Source: CAVVFX01 sp963747535 (GTDB taxonomy: Bacteria > Acidobacteriota > Terriglobia > Bryobacterales > Bryobacteraceae). From it: a DNA stretch of 64,000 bases. The position numbers were made by a program, and so were the translations under genes. Every line of letters starts with the position of its first letter. Position 1 is the stretch's first letter. Location of the stretch: positions 331,717 through 395,716 of the forward strand of contig CAVVFX010000007.1 in the NCBI GenBank assembly GCA_963747535.1, written 5' to 3'. This document shows positions 7,811-15,749 of the stretch, piece after piece. A model generated the notes under the pieces. It was given only the letters and a program-made list of their open reading frames with translations. It was not told where the DNA came from and ran no database searches.

Positions 7811-9471
7811 ATACCCTGCCTGACGGCTTCCGGTGAGACAGGACCGGACGGCGAGTCGGCGGCGGCGAGGGGCAGCGACACGGTGAACACGGTTCCCTGC
7901 CCCATCTGGCTTTTCACATCGATGTCACCATCGTGCGCCTGGATGATTCCGTAGACCACAGCGAGCCCGAGTCCGACGCCCTTGCCTTCCGGCTTGGTGG
8001 TGAAGAACGGGTCGAAAATCTTACGCAGATTCTCCGGCGCGATGCCTTCGCCGTTATCCTGCACCAGCAACTCGACCTGCTGACCGTCGTCGGAACGCCG
8101 CGTACGGACAGATACCGTCGATCCCTGGCGGGCATGAGTCGCTTCGGCCGCATTCAACACGAGGTTGAGGATCACTTGCTGGATCTGCGAAGAATCGCAT
8201 TTGACAGGCGGAAGATCGGGCGCCAGTTGGAGGTCGACCTGAGTCTCGTTCAGCTTGAGTTTGTGGCCGACGAGCGACACGGTAGTCCTGACCACCTGGT
8301 TCAAATCAGCGGCGGACCGTTGGGGCTTGGAGCGGCGGGAGAAGGCCAGCAGGTCGCAAACGATGCGGCCGACACGCGAGGTCTCCTGGCTGATCCTCGC
8401 CAGGTATTTTTTGCATTCCTCTTCGCGTCCGGGAGGTACCTTGCCTTCCTTCATGATCCGCTCCAGCAGCATGGAGAGGTTGAGCACGCCGGAGATGGGG
8501 TTGTTGATTTCGTGGGCAACGCTCGCGGCGAGTTGTCCAAGCGACGCGAGCCGGTCGTTGTGCAGAAGCTTCTGGTGTGCGGCTTTCAACTGTTCGGTCC
8601 GTTCCGCGACCCGGGCTTCGAGCAGATTGGCGGACTCATTCAGTTCACGCAGCGCCGTCCGGAGACGGACTCGCATGATGTTGAACGATTCTTCCAGCTC
8701 CTCGAGTTCCTGGCTTTTATTGCGGATGGAAATGGGGTTGTCGAGGTCCATTTTGGCGACCGATTTCGTGCCTGCGATCAGGTCGCGGATGGGAACCCCG
8801 ACGAATCTGCGGATGAGAAGCACGATCATGCTGCCCGCGAGAAGAATCTGGAAGACGGCGGTGATGATCACGTTGCCTCGCATGGTGGCGGCTTCCTGGT
8901 CCAATACGTCCAGCCGCAGCGCGACGTCCAGGACACCGAGGACGCGAACCTTTTCGGGATGCGCGTGGCACTCTGCCTGGCTGCACGACCGTTCGTTATA
9001 AATGGTCGTGGCAACGTTCAAGCTGTGATAGCCGTCGGTCGAGGTGACGATCCGCACGCCGTCTCCGGGCGCGGTCTGTTGGGGCCGCGACCCGGCTTGC
9101 TGCACGGGATGCAGACCTGAGCGGGGAAGCTGGTGGCATACCTGGCAACCGCCGGCGTTGATCATGCGAGCTTCGGCCGCGTCGGTGGAGAAGGTGAGCT
9201 GGCCCTCGCTGTTGAACATGCGGATACGGTCGATGCCTTGCTTTTCGGCGATCGTCCCCATGATCTGGTAGGCGGAGCCGCGGTCGTCGGCTAGCATGGA
9301 GTGCCAGGTTGCGCTGGTGATACTTTTGGATAGCTGATCCGCGCCGAGAATCATGGTGCGCAGGAGTTGGCTCTGCTGCGCGCGCTGAAGAGTATACCCG
9401 GAGATGGCGGCGATCAGTACGACGATGATCGTGAGCGAGACGCTCAACTTAAACGCCAGTCCGCGGGGCAT
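7807..9471 (-). CDS. Membrane histidine kinase with a c-type heme sensor domain
   Basis: 554 residues from the ATG at 9471, which has a G-rich stretch about 8 nt upstream; a GTG at 9504 would add 11 residues. It has a TM helix (about 7-28) and a periplasmic domain with one canonical heme motif C109-x2-C112-H113 and one atypical C163-x4-C168-H169. A second TM (about 200-222), HAMP, a coiled-coil stretch, HisKA with H320 (ASVAHEINNPISG) and an HATPase domain follow (NLVLNAAEA, DNGEGI, GVGLGLAVVYGI). A heme-bearing sensor suggests detection of redox state, oxygen or NO. It is the first gene of the kinase-protease-regulator trio and probably phosphorylates the NtrC-type protein at 5835-7220. Confidence 0.9.
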   Translation of the reverse strand: MPRGLAFKLSVSLTIIVVLIAAISGYTLQRAQQSQLLRTMILGADQLSKSITSATWHSMLADDRGSAYQIMGTIAEKQGIDRIRMFNSEGQLTFSTDAAEARMINAGGCQVCHQLPRSGLHPVQQAGSRPQQTAPGDGVRIVTSTDGYHSLNVATTIYNERSCSQAECHAHPEKVRVLGVLDVALRLDVLDQEAATMRGNVIITAVFQILLAGSMIVLLIRRFVGVPIRDLIAGTKSVAKMDLDNPISIRNKSQELEELEESFNIMRVRLRTALRELNESANLLEARVAERTEQLKAAHQKLLHNDRLASLGQLAASVAHEINNPISGVLNLSMLLERIMKEGKVPPGREEECKKYLARISQETSRVGRIVCDLLAFSRRSKPQRSAADLNQVVRTTVSLVGHKLKLNETQVDLQLAPDLPPVKCDSSQIQQVILNLVLNAAEATHARQGSTVSVRTRRSDDGQQVELLVQDNGEGIAPENLRKIFDPFFTTKPEGKGVGLGLAVVYGIIQAHDGDIDVKSQMGQGTVFTVSLPLAAADSPSGPVSPEAVRQGM

Positions 9472-9513
9472 CCAACGACCCCCCCGGATGGCTTGAAGGA
9501 TCACCTACCAGTA

Positions 9514-9625
9514 TGACATTTGTCAGGAAAGCGTCGTCCCGCCGTCCGTTACCCGTTATCAATTTTTGTCAGCGGATGTTGCGCGGCCGGGCACTTTTGC
9601 CAAACCGCCGCTGGCAGTTTTGTCA
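9514..9625. promoter_or_regulatory. Array of four similar palindromes upstream of the heme kinase
   Basis: Four sites with the half-site pair TGNCA...TGNCA occur in 112 bp: TGACATTTGTCA (9514), TATCAATTTTTGTCA (9557), GGGCACTTTTGCCA (9589) and TGGCAGTTTTGTCA (9612). They lie 43-155 nt from the kinase start, fitting a cluster of dimer-binding sites, perhaps for the sigma54 activator of the same operon. A true -24/-12 promoter is not evident. Confidence 0.5.
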
Positions 9626-9628
9626 AAC

Positions 9629-9645
9629 GGGCTGCTGCGCAGCCG
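9629..9645. repeat. Half copy of the REP-like element (first hairpin only)
   Basis: GGGCTGCTGCGCAGCCG matches the first hairpin of the repeats at 2944, 7246 and 13678, without the GGGCAGACCA part. Confidence 0.5.
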
Positions 9646-9745
9646 AAAGCGTGTGCACCGTGGTATTGCTTCATGGTGTTTTTCCTTTGCGGGGATCGCT
9701 GAGAGAACCACTTCGGGCAGAAATCCAATCTGCTACCATCACCCC

Positions 9746-9856
9746 GTGGCAAACCGCACCGAACCCAAGACCGCCAGCCAGTGGATACGATACATCGTCG
9801 TAGCCGCCATCGCGCTGTACCTCGTGTGGTGGATGTTGCGCGTCTATGTGCTCTGA
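9746..9856 (+). CDS. Very small membrane protein, probable leaderless start
   Basis: 36 residues from a GTG: MANRTEPKTASQWIRYIVV and a helix ending WWMLRVYVL. A charged N-terminus precedes a single transmembrane segment. TACCAT (9734-9739) sits 6 nt before the GTG, the same layout as several other genes in this window. No family recognised. It is short, so the call rests on the helix and the promoter-start spacing. Confidence 0.5.
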   Translation: MANRTEPKTASQWIRYIVVAAIALYLVWWMLRVYVL

Positions 9857-10241
9857 GGCGGACCGGACCTGGATCTGCCCGAGGACCGCATGCGTTGTCG
9901 CTGAGGCCTGCCGCTGATTGAGAGGTTCTGGGGTGAGAAACTTGTTTTTGAGCAGGCGTGAATGGCCCGCCTGTCGCGAACTGGTAGCGCATTGACCGTT
10001 CACGCTGGGGAGGTTTCCGAACGTGATCCCTCCTTGTTGGCCGGTGTTCGTCCGGTAACCTATTACGGTTCATAAGGCGCTTCTGATATTTACAAAAGAT
10101 AACAGTGAATGGCTGATTTACAAGGCGTATACTCGCGTACACGCAGCCATGCTCACTGGTACTCAAGTGTCTAAAACGGGCCAAAGGCCGGCTTCCATTC
10201 TTCCCAGTCTTACGAGGTTCTGCCTGTCGAGGAATGGACGG
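9857..10241. other. 385-bp gap without a supported gene
   Basis: No coding frame or clear RNA is visible. The region should hold the promoter of the TPR lipoprotein; I cannot pick a confident -35/-10 pair. Confidence 0.4.
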
Positions 10242-11063
10242 ATGAGAGCGGCGTTGAGAATCGCGCTTCCATTGTTGGCGGCAGCCGTGGTCCTTTTGCT
10301 CGGGGGGTGCGCACGGATGGCCCATTCCTGGTACCTGAGTGGCTGTGACCGCGATATCGAGAATTCAACGAAGGCTATCGAGGGCGCTCGCGATGACGCC
10401 CGGCGCGCGGCGGCATACGCACAACGGGGCAGGGCCTACTCCGAGAAAGCCCGCTCCTCCCGCCTCTTCAAGCTCATTCTCGCGGATGAATGCAGCCGCT
10501 TGTTCGGTCTGGCCGTCCATGACCATGACCAGGCCGTGGCGCTCAGCCCCGGTAGCGCGGAGATGTATTTCTCCCGCGGGCAGACTTATTACGATCGCGC
10601 CACCGTGGAGGAGAGCAAGGATGCGAAGCCCTGGTTCAACTCAGCAGCGGTCGATTTCGAGAAGGCTGTCGAAAAAGACGGCCGTTACTACAGGGCGTTG
10701 GACATGCTCGGCGTGGTTCACACGCAGACCGGCGAATTGGATTTGGCCATCACCGATTTCACGGCGGAAATGGCGCTCAATCCGTTGGGCAAGGCGAGGC
10801 TGACCGACGCCTACTGTGTCCGCGGGTCCTCGAACCAGGGAGCCAAAAAGTACGATGCAGCCATCGCAGATTACGAGAAGTCGATCGCGTTCGGCGCGCC
10901 CGGGGACGGCTGCTCGTGCGACCCTTATAATCAGCTGATCGCACTCTGCGTTGAGAGCCGGCGATACGATAAGGGCTGGGAAGTCGTCCGCAAAGCACAG
11001 AAGGCCGGGATTTGGATCGTGCCCGAATTCGTGGAGTCATTGAAAAAGGACTCCCGGCCGTAG
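10242..11063 (+). CDS. TPR-containing lipoprotein
   Basis: 273 residues from the ATG at 10242, which puts a lipoprotein signal at the N-terminus (MRAALRIALPLLAAAVV, lipobox LLGGC). The mature part holds several degenerate tetratricopeptide repeats (AAYAQRGRAYSEKA, EMYFSRGQTYYDRA, ALDMLGVVHTQTGELDLAITDF, KKYDAAIADYEKSI). TPR proteins act as protein-binding scaffolds, so this is probably an outer-membrane-anchored interaction module. Upstream ATGs in frame would bury the signal peptide. It stands alone between gaps of over 300 bp; partners unknown. Confidence 0.8.
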   Translation: MRAALRIALPLLAAAVVLLLGGCARMAHSWYLSGCDRDIENSTKAIEGARDDARRAAAYAQRGRAYSEKARSSRLFKLILADECSRLFGLAVHDHDQAVALSPGSAEMYFSRGQTYYDRATVEESKDAKPWFNSAAVDFEKAVEKDGRYYRALDMLGVVHTQTGELDLAITDFTAEMALNPLGKARLTDAYCVRGSSNQGAKKYDAAIADYEKSIAFGAPGDGCSCDPYNQLIALCVESRRYDKGWEVVRKAQKAGIWIVPEFVESLKKDSRP

Positions 11064-11224
11064 AAGTGAATTACATTTGGCCGAAGGTCGCGTTATACCG
11101 GCCAAAGGACCGAATGGGGGCTCTCTCATATGAGGCGCGGGAACGGCGCATGAAGTAGCAATGCTACAAATTGAACTTCCGTCAAAGTCGCGATTCGAGA
11201 CGATTCGGCATCATCACGTTGATC

Positions 11225-11363
11225 CTCTGCGTCCTCCGCGGTTCTCGGCGCCTCCGCGTTTAAGATTTCGCGCCGGGGCTCCAGGTCCCTGATGAGGTAC
11301 GCAAGTCCGCTTACCCGCGTGCTGACTTTAACGCGGAGGCGCCGAGAACCGCGGAGAACGCAG
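11225..11363. repeat. Long inverted repeat with about 37-bp arms, copy 1
   Basis: The left arm begins CTCTGCGTCCTCCGCGG and runs to the TTTAA at 11263. The right arm from 11327 is its reverse complement with about one mismatch (ACGCGGAGGCGCCGAGAACC). Arms flank about 63 nt. The same sequence family forms the inverted repeat at 22911-23065. Confidence 0.85.
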
Positions 11364-11744
11364 AACGGATTCCAGTGGATAGGTTTCCATTTTTTTCGTT
11401 CGAGCTGTTTTACCTGAGCGTTCACCCCACCCTCGGGGGTCGTCGACAGTTGCACAAGAGTCCTTGCGATACGCACCTTCATTGCGCAGAATGGTCATGT
11501 GTGGGTCCGGAGTTAGCTCGCTGCCCCACTGCATTGGATCGGGCAAACTTCAGCCGGTTAAGTCGCGATATGGAAACTGACCATCGGCAAACGACGATCT
11601 GAACCGCAGCTAGATCGCTGAAGGGTAGCGCCTGCTCGGGCAATAAATCCCATGGTGGTTCGGTATCATGAAATTCGTCCGTCGGCTCGCTTCGACCGTT
11701 CATCCATACCTTCTGGATCTTAAAGCATGATGGCAGAAGTCGAC

Positions 11745-11817
11745 GCAGGCCAAAGGCCTACTCCACAAGGCTTGCAAACAGTTGATTCTTCGTTGTGGAG
11801 TAGGCGTTTTCGCCTGC
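11745..11817. repeat. Hairpin repeat of the AGGCCTACTCCACAA family
   Basis: AAGGCCTACTCCACAA (ending 11768) is mirrored by TTGTGGAGTAGGC (from 11793), and GCAGGC by GCCTGC at the outer ends, giving an interrupted stem of about 24 bp. The left arm alone recurs at 1416-1438 beside a REP-like element. Confidence 0.8.
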
Positions 11818-11940
11818 TCTCGCGCGTTTGAGAGACTTCTGCCGCAGGCTGGTAGTGTAGAGCATGATGGCGATGAAATCGCGGCGGAGCGCGTGGCGCA
11901 GGTCGCGGTTCTCGGCGAGTGCCTCCAAAACCAGGCGCCT

Positions 11941-13167
11941 CTACTGCACACGCAACACAATGCCCGCGCCAGGAGCTAGCCAGTCCATTTCGCGACCGAA
12001 GGGCTGTTCTTCACCCGAATACGGCGAGATGCGAATCAGTTTGCGATCGGCCTGCCGTAAGTGAATCTTGAATTGGAACGAATTCTTGAGGTCCTTGTTC
12101 ACGATGATCAGGTAGGGACGACCAGTGGAGTCCTCAAGTTCCCCGACAAGAAAACGACCTGCAACCGGAGGACGAACGAACCGTTGGTTCATCTCGACAG
12201 AGTCGATGAGACGGCTTGCTGAGAGCGGCTGCGCCTGCTCTGGGACATCTGGCGAGTGGTAAACGCCCATGCTCCGCAATCGGATCAGAGTCGGCGCCAG
12301 TGCGTGAATCTGGTTGTTGATCCTTCGCAACTTGTCCCAGGTCTCGGTGCGGTTGCCAAATTGGTCGATGGCTCCAAGCCGATAGTTGCCCACCTCAGGC
12401 GTGAAGTAAGTGAAGTACTGAATCCCACGGCCACCGTACGCCATCGTGGCGTAAACCTGTAGGTTGAAGGTTGCGTCCGATGGTTCCATATAGTTGAAAT
12501 GCGAATTTGCCAAAATGCAATTCCAGAATGGTGTCTTTGTCTCGAGGCTGGCGCGCCGAACCATTTCCAGATTGGTGTAGAAGTAATCGAGCATGTCTCC
12601 ATTGACGAGCGAGTAATTATCGTAACTAAGAAACGGTTGTCCGACGCTCTTTACCAACATCTTTATATAAGAGTCGTAGTCGCTCGTTCCCAATACTTTC
12701 GGCGAGACGCGGTATGGAAACAGGTTGACATACGGCCATTTATCCGGCATTGCTTCGCGGAGCATGGCCGCGAGCCTGCCCAAGCCGGGCATCTGATCAG
12801 CATTCGGCTCGTCGCGCAAGAAGAAACCGAGCGCTGTTGGATCTGTGCCAATCTGACTTTTAACCTTAGCTATAGTCCGCAGGATCTCATCATCTGGAGG
12901 AAGATGTATCAAATCCACTCCAGTGATCTGCCGATCGCGAACGAAACAAGTCAGGCCCGCCGCCCTCACCTTTTCGAGATCGGCCGCCAGACAGAATCCC
13001 GATATGTTCAAGCCGGCATCCCGCATCCCGCGCAGTTGATCGGCATCCGAAGGAGATTCACCCCAAGCCATGACAGCGAACTGTTTGGGATCAACGGGTA
13101 CCGGATGATGGCTATTTTGAGGCCATAACGTCGCGGTCGAACATATTAGCAGCAGTAGATAGCGCAT
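11941..13167 (-). CDS. Secreted glycoside-hydrolase-like TIM-barrel protein
   Basis: 408 residues with a short signal peptide (MRYLLLLICSTATLWPQ). The body has features of retaining-type glycosidase barrels: MAWGESPSDADQLRGMRDAG near the N-terminus, GFFLRDEPNADQMP around residue 120 and an aromatic, GGRGIQYFTYF-type strand near 250. A C-terminal beta-rich part (LIIVNKDLKNSFQFKIHL) resembles the accessory domain of beta-galactosidase-like enzymes. RDEP and the acid residues could include a catalytic glutamate, but I cannot assign a GH family. Exported and probably acting on carbohydrate; the substrate is unknown. Confidence 0.6.
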   Translation of the reverse strand: MRYLLLLICSTATLWPQNSHHPVPVDPKQFAVMAWGESPSDADQLRGMRDAGLNISGFCLAADLEKVRAAGLTCFVRDRQITGVDLIHLPPDDEILRTIAKVKSQIGTDPTALGFFLRDEPNADQMPGLGRLAAMLREAMPDKWPYVNLFPYRVSPKVLGTSDYDSYIKMLVKSVGQPFLSYDNYSLVNGDMLDYFYTNLEMVRRASLETKTPFWNCILANSHFNYMEPSDATFNLQVYATMAYGGRGIQYFTYFTPEVGNYRLGAIDQFGNRTETWDKLRRINNQIHALAPTLIRLRSMGVYHSPDVPEQAQPLSASRLIDSVEMNQRFVRPPVAGRFLVGELEDSTGRPYLIIVNKDLKNSFQFKIHLRQADRKLIRISPYSGEEQPFGREMDWLAPGAGIVLRVQ

Positions 13168-13217
13168 GGTTCCGATGCCGACATGCTATCACTGCTTGAG
13201 GCGGTGTGCGCACCAGG

Positions 13218-13376
13218 CCAAGCGCTTGCGTGTGTTTGTGGCGCAACCAGAAGACCGATTGCGATTGGGGTGACCAATGCCGCGGTTCCTGCCGCCGACA
13301 ATAGAAGTTTCCGGGGGTAAGGTTTTGCCCGATCCGGTGGGCCATGATTTTCGGCTTCTTTTTCGCTGTCGGAAAT
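13218..13376 (-). pseudogene. Fragment resembling the linker of acidobacterial BlaR1-M56/TIGR03435 proteins
   Basis: About 53 residues (ISDSEKEAENHGPP, then PRKLLLSAAGTAALVTPIAI and a short GLLVAPQTHA). This charged-then-hydrophobic linker resembles the one I know from acidobacterial M56/TIGR03435 proteins. Neither the peptidase nor the C-terminal domain is present around it, so it is a remnant. Confidence 0.35.
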
Positions 13377-13431
13377 CCGCCTGGTTGCCGCCATCGGTGA
13401 CCTTGTCGTCGCTCCTCTGAGAGCAGTTTGT

Positions 13432-13557
13432 ACTAGATTCCTTGAGGCAGAAAACCTGCGTCTGGGTGGCTGGAAGGCGGGCCTCCTCATCAACTTCAAC
13501 GTTCCGCTATTGCGTGATGGCATGGTACGGCGAGTGCTGGCATTCGATGAGTCCTAG
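13432..13557 (+). pseudogene. C-terminal remnant of a GxxExxY family protein
   Basis: The frame ending at the TAG of 13555-13557 reads LEAENLRLGGWKAGLLINFN, then VPLLRDGMVRRVLAF. This matches the conserved end of GxxExxY proteins (GLLINFNVPLLKDGI...). The GxxExxY core itself is missing, so the gene is 5'-truncated. Confidence 0.6.
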
Positions 13558-13677
13558 CTCCTAGCGGCGGGCCGATCATGCGCGTCTAGCCGACGCCTTA
13601 CAACGCCCACATGCTCGTTGGTCTGAGGCGGAGCCTCGTTAGTGTCCTGAGTTAGAAGTTCGCGACGTAAGTCTACG

Positions 13678-13722
13678 GCTTGCTGCGCAGCCGGGCAGAC
13701 CACTCAAGACGATGGTCTGCCC
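13678..13722. repeat. REP-like palindromic element, copy 4
   Basis: GCTGCGCAGCC hairpin followed by GGGCAGACCA (13693-13702) and TGGTCTGCCC (13713-13722). Same orientation as the other copies. Confidence 0.85.
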
Positions 13723-13780
13723 CACGGTTTGGCGTTTGACTTATTAAACAAATTTGCAACTCATGACACTAGCCCGCGCG

Positions 13781-13809
13781 CGGCTCAGCAACGACTTCCG
13801 AGCCGCGAC
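13781..13809. repeat. Palindromic repeat CGGCTC...GAGCCG, copy 1
   Basis: CGGCTCAGCAACGACTTCCG followed by AGCCGCGAC. The arms CGGCTC and GAGCCG can pair. The identical sequence occurs in reverse orientation at 29792-29820, also just outside a coding region. Confidence 0.75.
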
Positions 13810-13813
13810 AGTT

Positions 13814-14104
13814 TCACCAGCCGCCCGATTCCATATGCTGGATTACAATCCCGCGTGCTGCGAGTTCCTCCAGCAGGCGCAACACTGCCGGTGAGATCGT
13901 TCTATCTCCGGGCACGACAACGGCCCATTGCAGGTTCTCACGAAATTCCTTGGTGCTGATGCGCCAGTGCACGAGTTCAGGCGGCGTGATCGAACCGATG
14001 CGGATTATCGACCAATAGCGGGCAAGCGCCAGTGCCGTATCCCGATCGGGTAACGGCCCGCGTACGATGAAGTGATTGTCGCCATGCACCAAAATCCCAA
14101 CCAT
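13814..14104 (-). CDS. Conserved hypothetical protein coupled to the SagB-like gene
   Basis: 96 residues, MVGILVHGDNHFIVRGPLPD to the C-terminus IQHMESGGW. No signal peptide, TM segment or catalytic motif is visible; it looks like a small alpha/beta fold. Its ATG overlaps the stop of the double SagB-type oxidoreductase by one base (TAATG), so the two are co-translated and probably act together. Function unknown. Confidence 0.7.
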   Translation of the reverse strand: MVGILVHGDNHFIVRGPLPDRDTALALARYWSIIRIGSITPPELVHWRISTKEFRENLQWAVVVPGDRTISPAVLRLLEELAARGIVIQHMESGGW

Positions 14105-15579
14105 TACGCGTCAAGCCTCGGGTCGATGACCGGGTGGCCGACGGCGAAATGGTAAACCACCTGTCCCCGCGTGGAGGAGAGTTCGAGATAGCGGTGCACT
14201 TCATCGTCGAAAAACGCGCCGATGCCGGTTGCGCGCAGTCCCAGCGCTTCGGCGGCGATGTAGAGGCGCTGTCCGATGGCGCCCGCTTCGAAATGCACGT
14301 AACGATAACCGCGGTCGCCGTGGGAGCGAACAGCGCGATCGATATCGGCAATCATAGAGAACGAGACACAGGCATTACCGGCTAGCGATTGTCCCAGGCT
14401 GAGTCCGGCGGCCATCACACGCTGGTCACCGGATCGAACCAGTTCCAAGCCGGCGTTTTGCGGCCAAAAGCGATAGACGCCCTGGGGCAGGCCCTCGACC
14501 CGGTGAACATACAGATAGAGCTGAACGAAACGACTGGTAGAGAAATCGGCATCGTAGGGCTGGCTTGTGACGGCGAGGAGAGCCGAGAGCTCCGCGAGAG
14601 AGATTTGCGACGCGCCGGTGAAGTCAAGCGCCGAGCGGCGGGTGCGCGCTACTTTGCTGAAAGGCCGCGCCGAAGTGGCGGGCGGCGGGAGTTGGATTTC
14701 GCCGGATCCGTGAAACGCCGGTTCAGAGCGAGGAATGCTTCGATAGGTGATGAACTTCGTCGCGGAATGGATGGCATCGATCAACGGATAGGGGATCTGC
14801 ACCTCCGAGAGCTGGTTGGGCCTGCCGCCGAACCACGTTCTCGTGTTGTCGCCGGGTCCGGCAACGGGGATTACACCGCCGTTCAGGTTGACGACCAGCA
14901 TGGGCCATTCGTCGCTGAAACCGCACGTCTCAGACACCTCGCCATCAAAAAAGTGCCCGACTGCGAACGTTTCGCAGCCAACGGCTCGGGCGGAAAGTGC
15001 CAGTGCCTGCCATGCGTGACCGATGTCATGAAGGCAGTATCGATAGGCTCGATCGCGGTATTTCCAGGCTTCACGCCACGCAATACTGGTCAGGATAAAT
15101 ACGACCGAGCATGCATTGCCGGCAAGGCTGGTGACGAAATCGCCCAGCGCGCGTTGCTCGGCCATGTGGGAAGACGCGCGGTAGTGATAGAGGCCGTCGG
15201 GCCACTGATCGAGTCCGCGAGTGGCAAAATGAAATTCTGTCGGATGCAGATTGCCGGATGATGGATTGACGCGTAGCGCGTACCGGTAACCGGCTGCCGC
15301 GACGGTTTTGGTTGCGCTCACTGCCGCAGCGTGGAAGAGCAGCTGAGAAAGGAACGTCGGACCGCTCCCTAATGGCAGCGGGGCAGAAACGGGCTCGCCC
15401 AGCAGCAGGCCGAGAACGGGGACTTCGGGGGCTGGTGAATCCGCGGGCAGGTCGAGCACGGGGACACCCTCATAATGCCGGAACGGATCGGGCATATTGG
15501 CCCAGTCCAACATGTGCTGGCTCCGCCGGAGAGACTCGGTACTGTGCTTGGTGGTTTCGTGATACTCGCGCCACGTCAT
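14104..15579 (-). CDS. Double-domain SagB/ThcOx-type (nitroreductase-fold) oxidoreductase
   Basis: 491 residues with two tandem nitroreductase-like domains. Domain 1 (about 80-260) contains RVNPSSGNLHPTEFHF, YRYCLHDIGHAWQALALSA and VGHFFDGEV. Domain 2 (about 300-485) contains RRSALDF, YLYVHRVEGLPQGVYRF, GYRYVHFEAGAIGQRLYIAA and TGIGAFFDDEV. The RxSxxxF and GxxGQ..Y/L motifs are those of SagB/ThcOx FMN enzymes, which by family oxidise azolines to azoles in peptide natural products. No cyclodehydratase or precursor peptide is nearby, so another oxidation or a ring reduction is possible. Coupled to the 96-residue protein downstream. Confidence 0.85.
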   Translation of the reverse strand: MTWREYHETTKHSTESLRRSQHMLDWANMPDPFRHYEGVPVLDLPADSPAPEVPVLGLLLGEPVSAPLPLGSGPTFLSQLLFHAAAVSATKTVAAAGYRYALRVNPSSGNLHPTEFHFATRGLDQWPDGLYHYRASSHMAEQRALGDFVTSLAGNACSVVFILTSIAWREAWKYRDRAYRYCLHDIGHAWQALALSARAVGCETFAVGHFFDGEVSETCGFSDEWPMLVVNLNGGVIPVAGPGDNTRTWFGGRPNQLSEVQIPYPLIDAIHSATKFITYRSIPRSEPAFHGSGEIQLPPPATSARPFSKVARTRRSALDFTGASQISLAELSALLAVTSQPYDADFSTSRFVQLYLYVHRVEGLPQGVYRFWPQNAGLELVRSGDQRVMAAGLSLGQSLAGNACVSFSMIADIDRAVRSHGDRGYRYVHFEAGAIGQRLYIAAEALGLRATGIGAFFDDEVHRYLELSSTRGQVVYHFAVGHPVIDPRLDA

Positions 15580-15749
15580 GTCAGAGGTAGGTTAGCGCGT
15601 TTCGGTTGCGCGTCCGCAATAACGGGAGAAAATGCTGGAGATACCGCTCAGAGCCGGGATTTCATGGATCTTAAGCTCTGGCCATGTCCTCTATCATCAA
15701 AAGGTGACAGGTGGGCAATGGGCGAGCCGGCGACAACGTTCCTTAAGCG

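Larger units (their letters stand above)
11064..11940. other. 877-bp gap holding two inverted-repeat structures
   Basis: Open frames here translate repeat DNA and have no protein-like features. The stretch contains the long inverted repeat at 11225-11363 and the hairpin at 11745-11817. The rest shows nothing I can name. Confidence 0.5.
13168..13813. other. 646-bp gap with two gene fossils and two palindromic repeats
   Basis: No intact gene. It holds a BlaR/TIGR03435-like fragment (13218-13376), a GxxExxY C-terminal fragment (13432-13557), a REP-like element (13678-13722) and a second palindrome (13781-13809). Confidence 0.6.

Noticed and set aside
7933..9120. 395-residue plus-strand frame opposite the histidine kinase
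   Set aside because: Shadow of a strongly supported kinase; composition is Gly/Arg-rich without domains.
9589..9602. GGGCACTTTTGCCA as a sigma54 -24/-12 promoter
   Set aside because: The GG-to-GC spacing is about two bases too short; it fits the palindrome array better.
11126..11482. 118-residue minus-strand frame
   Set aside because: It is largely a translation of the long inverted repeat (11225-11363).
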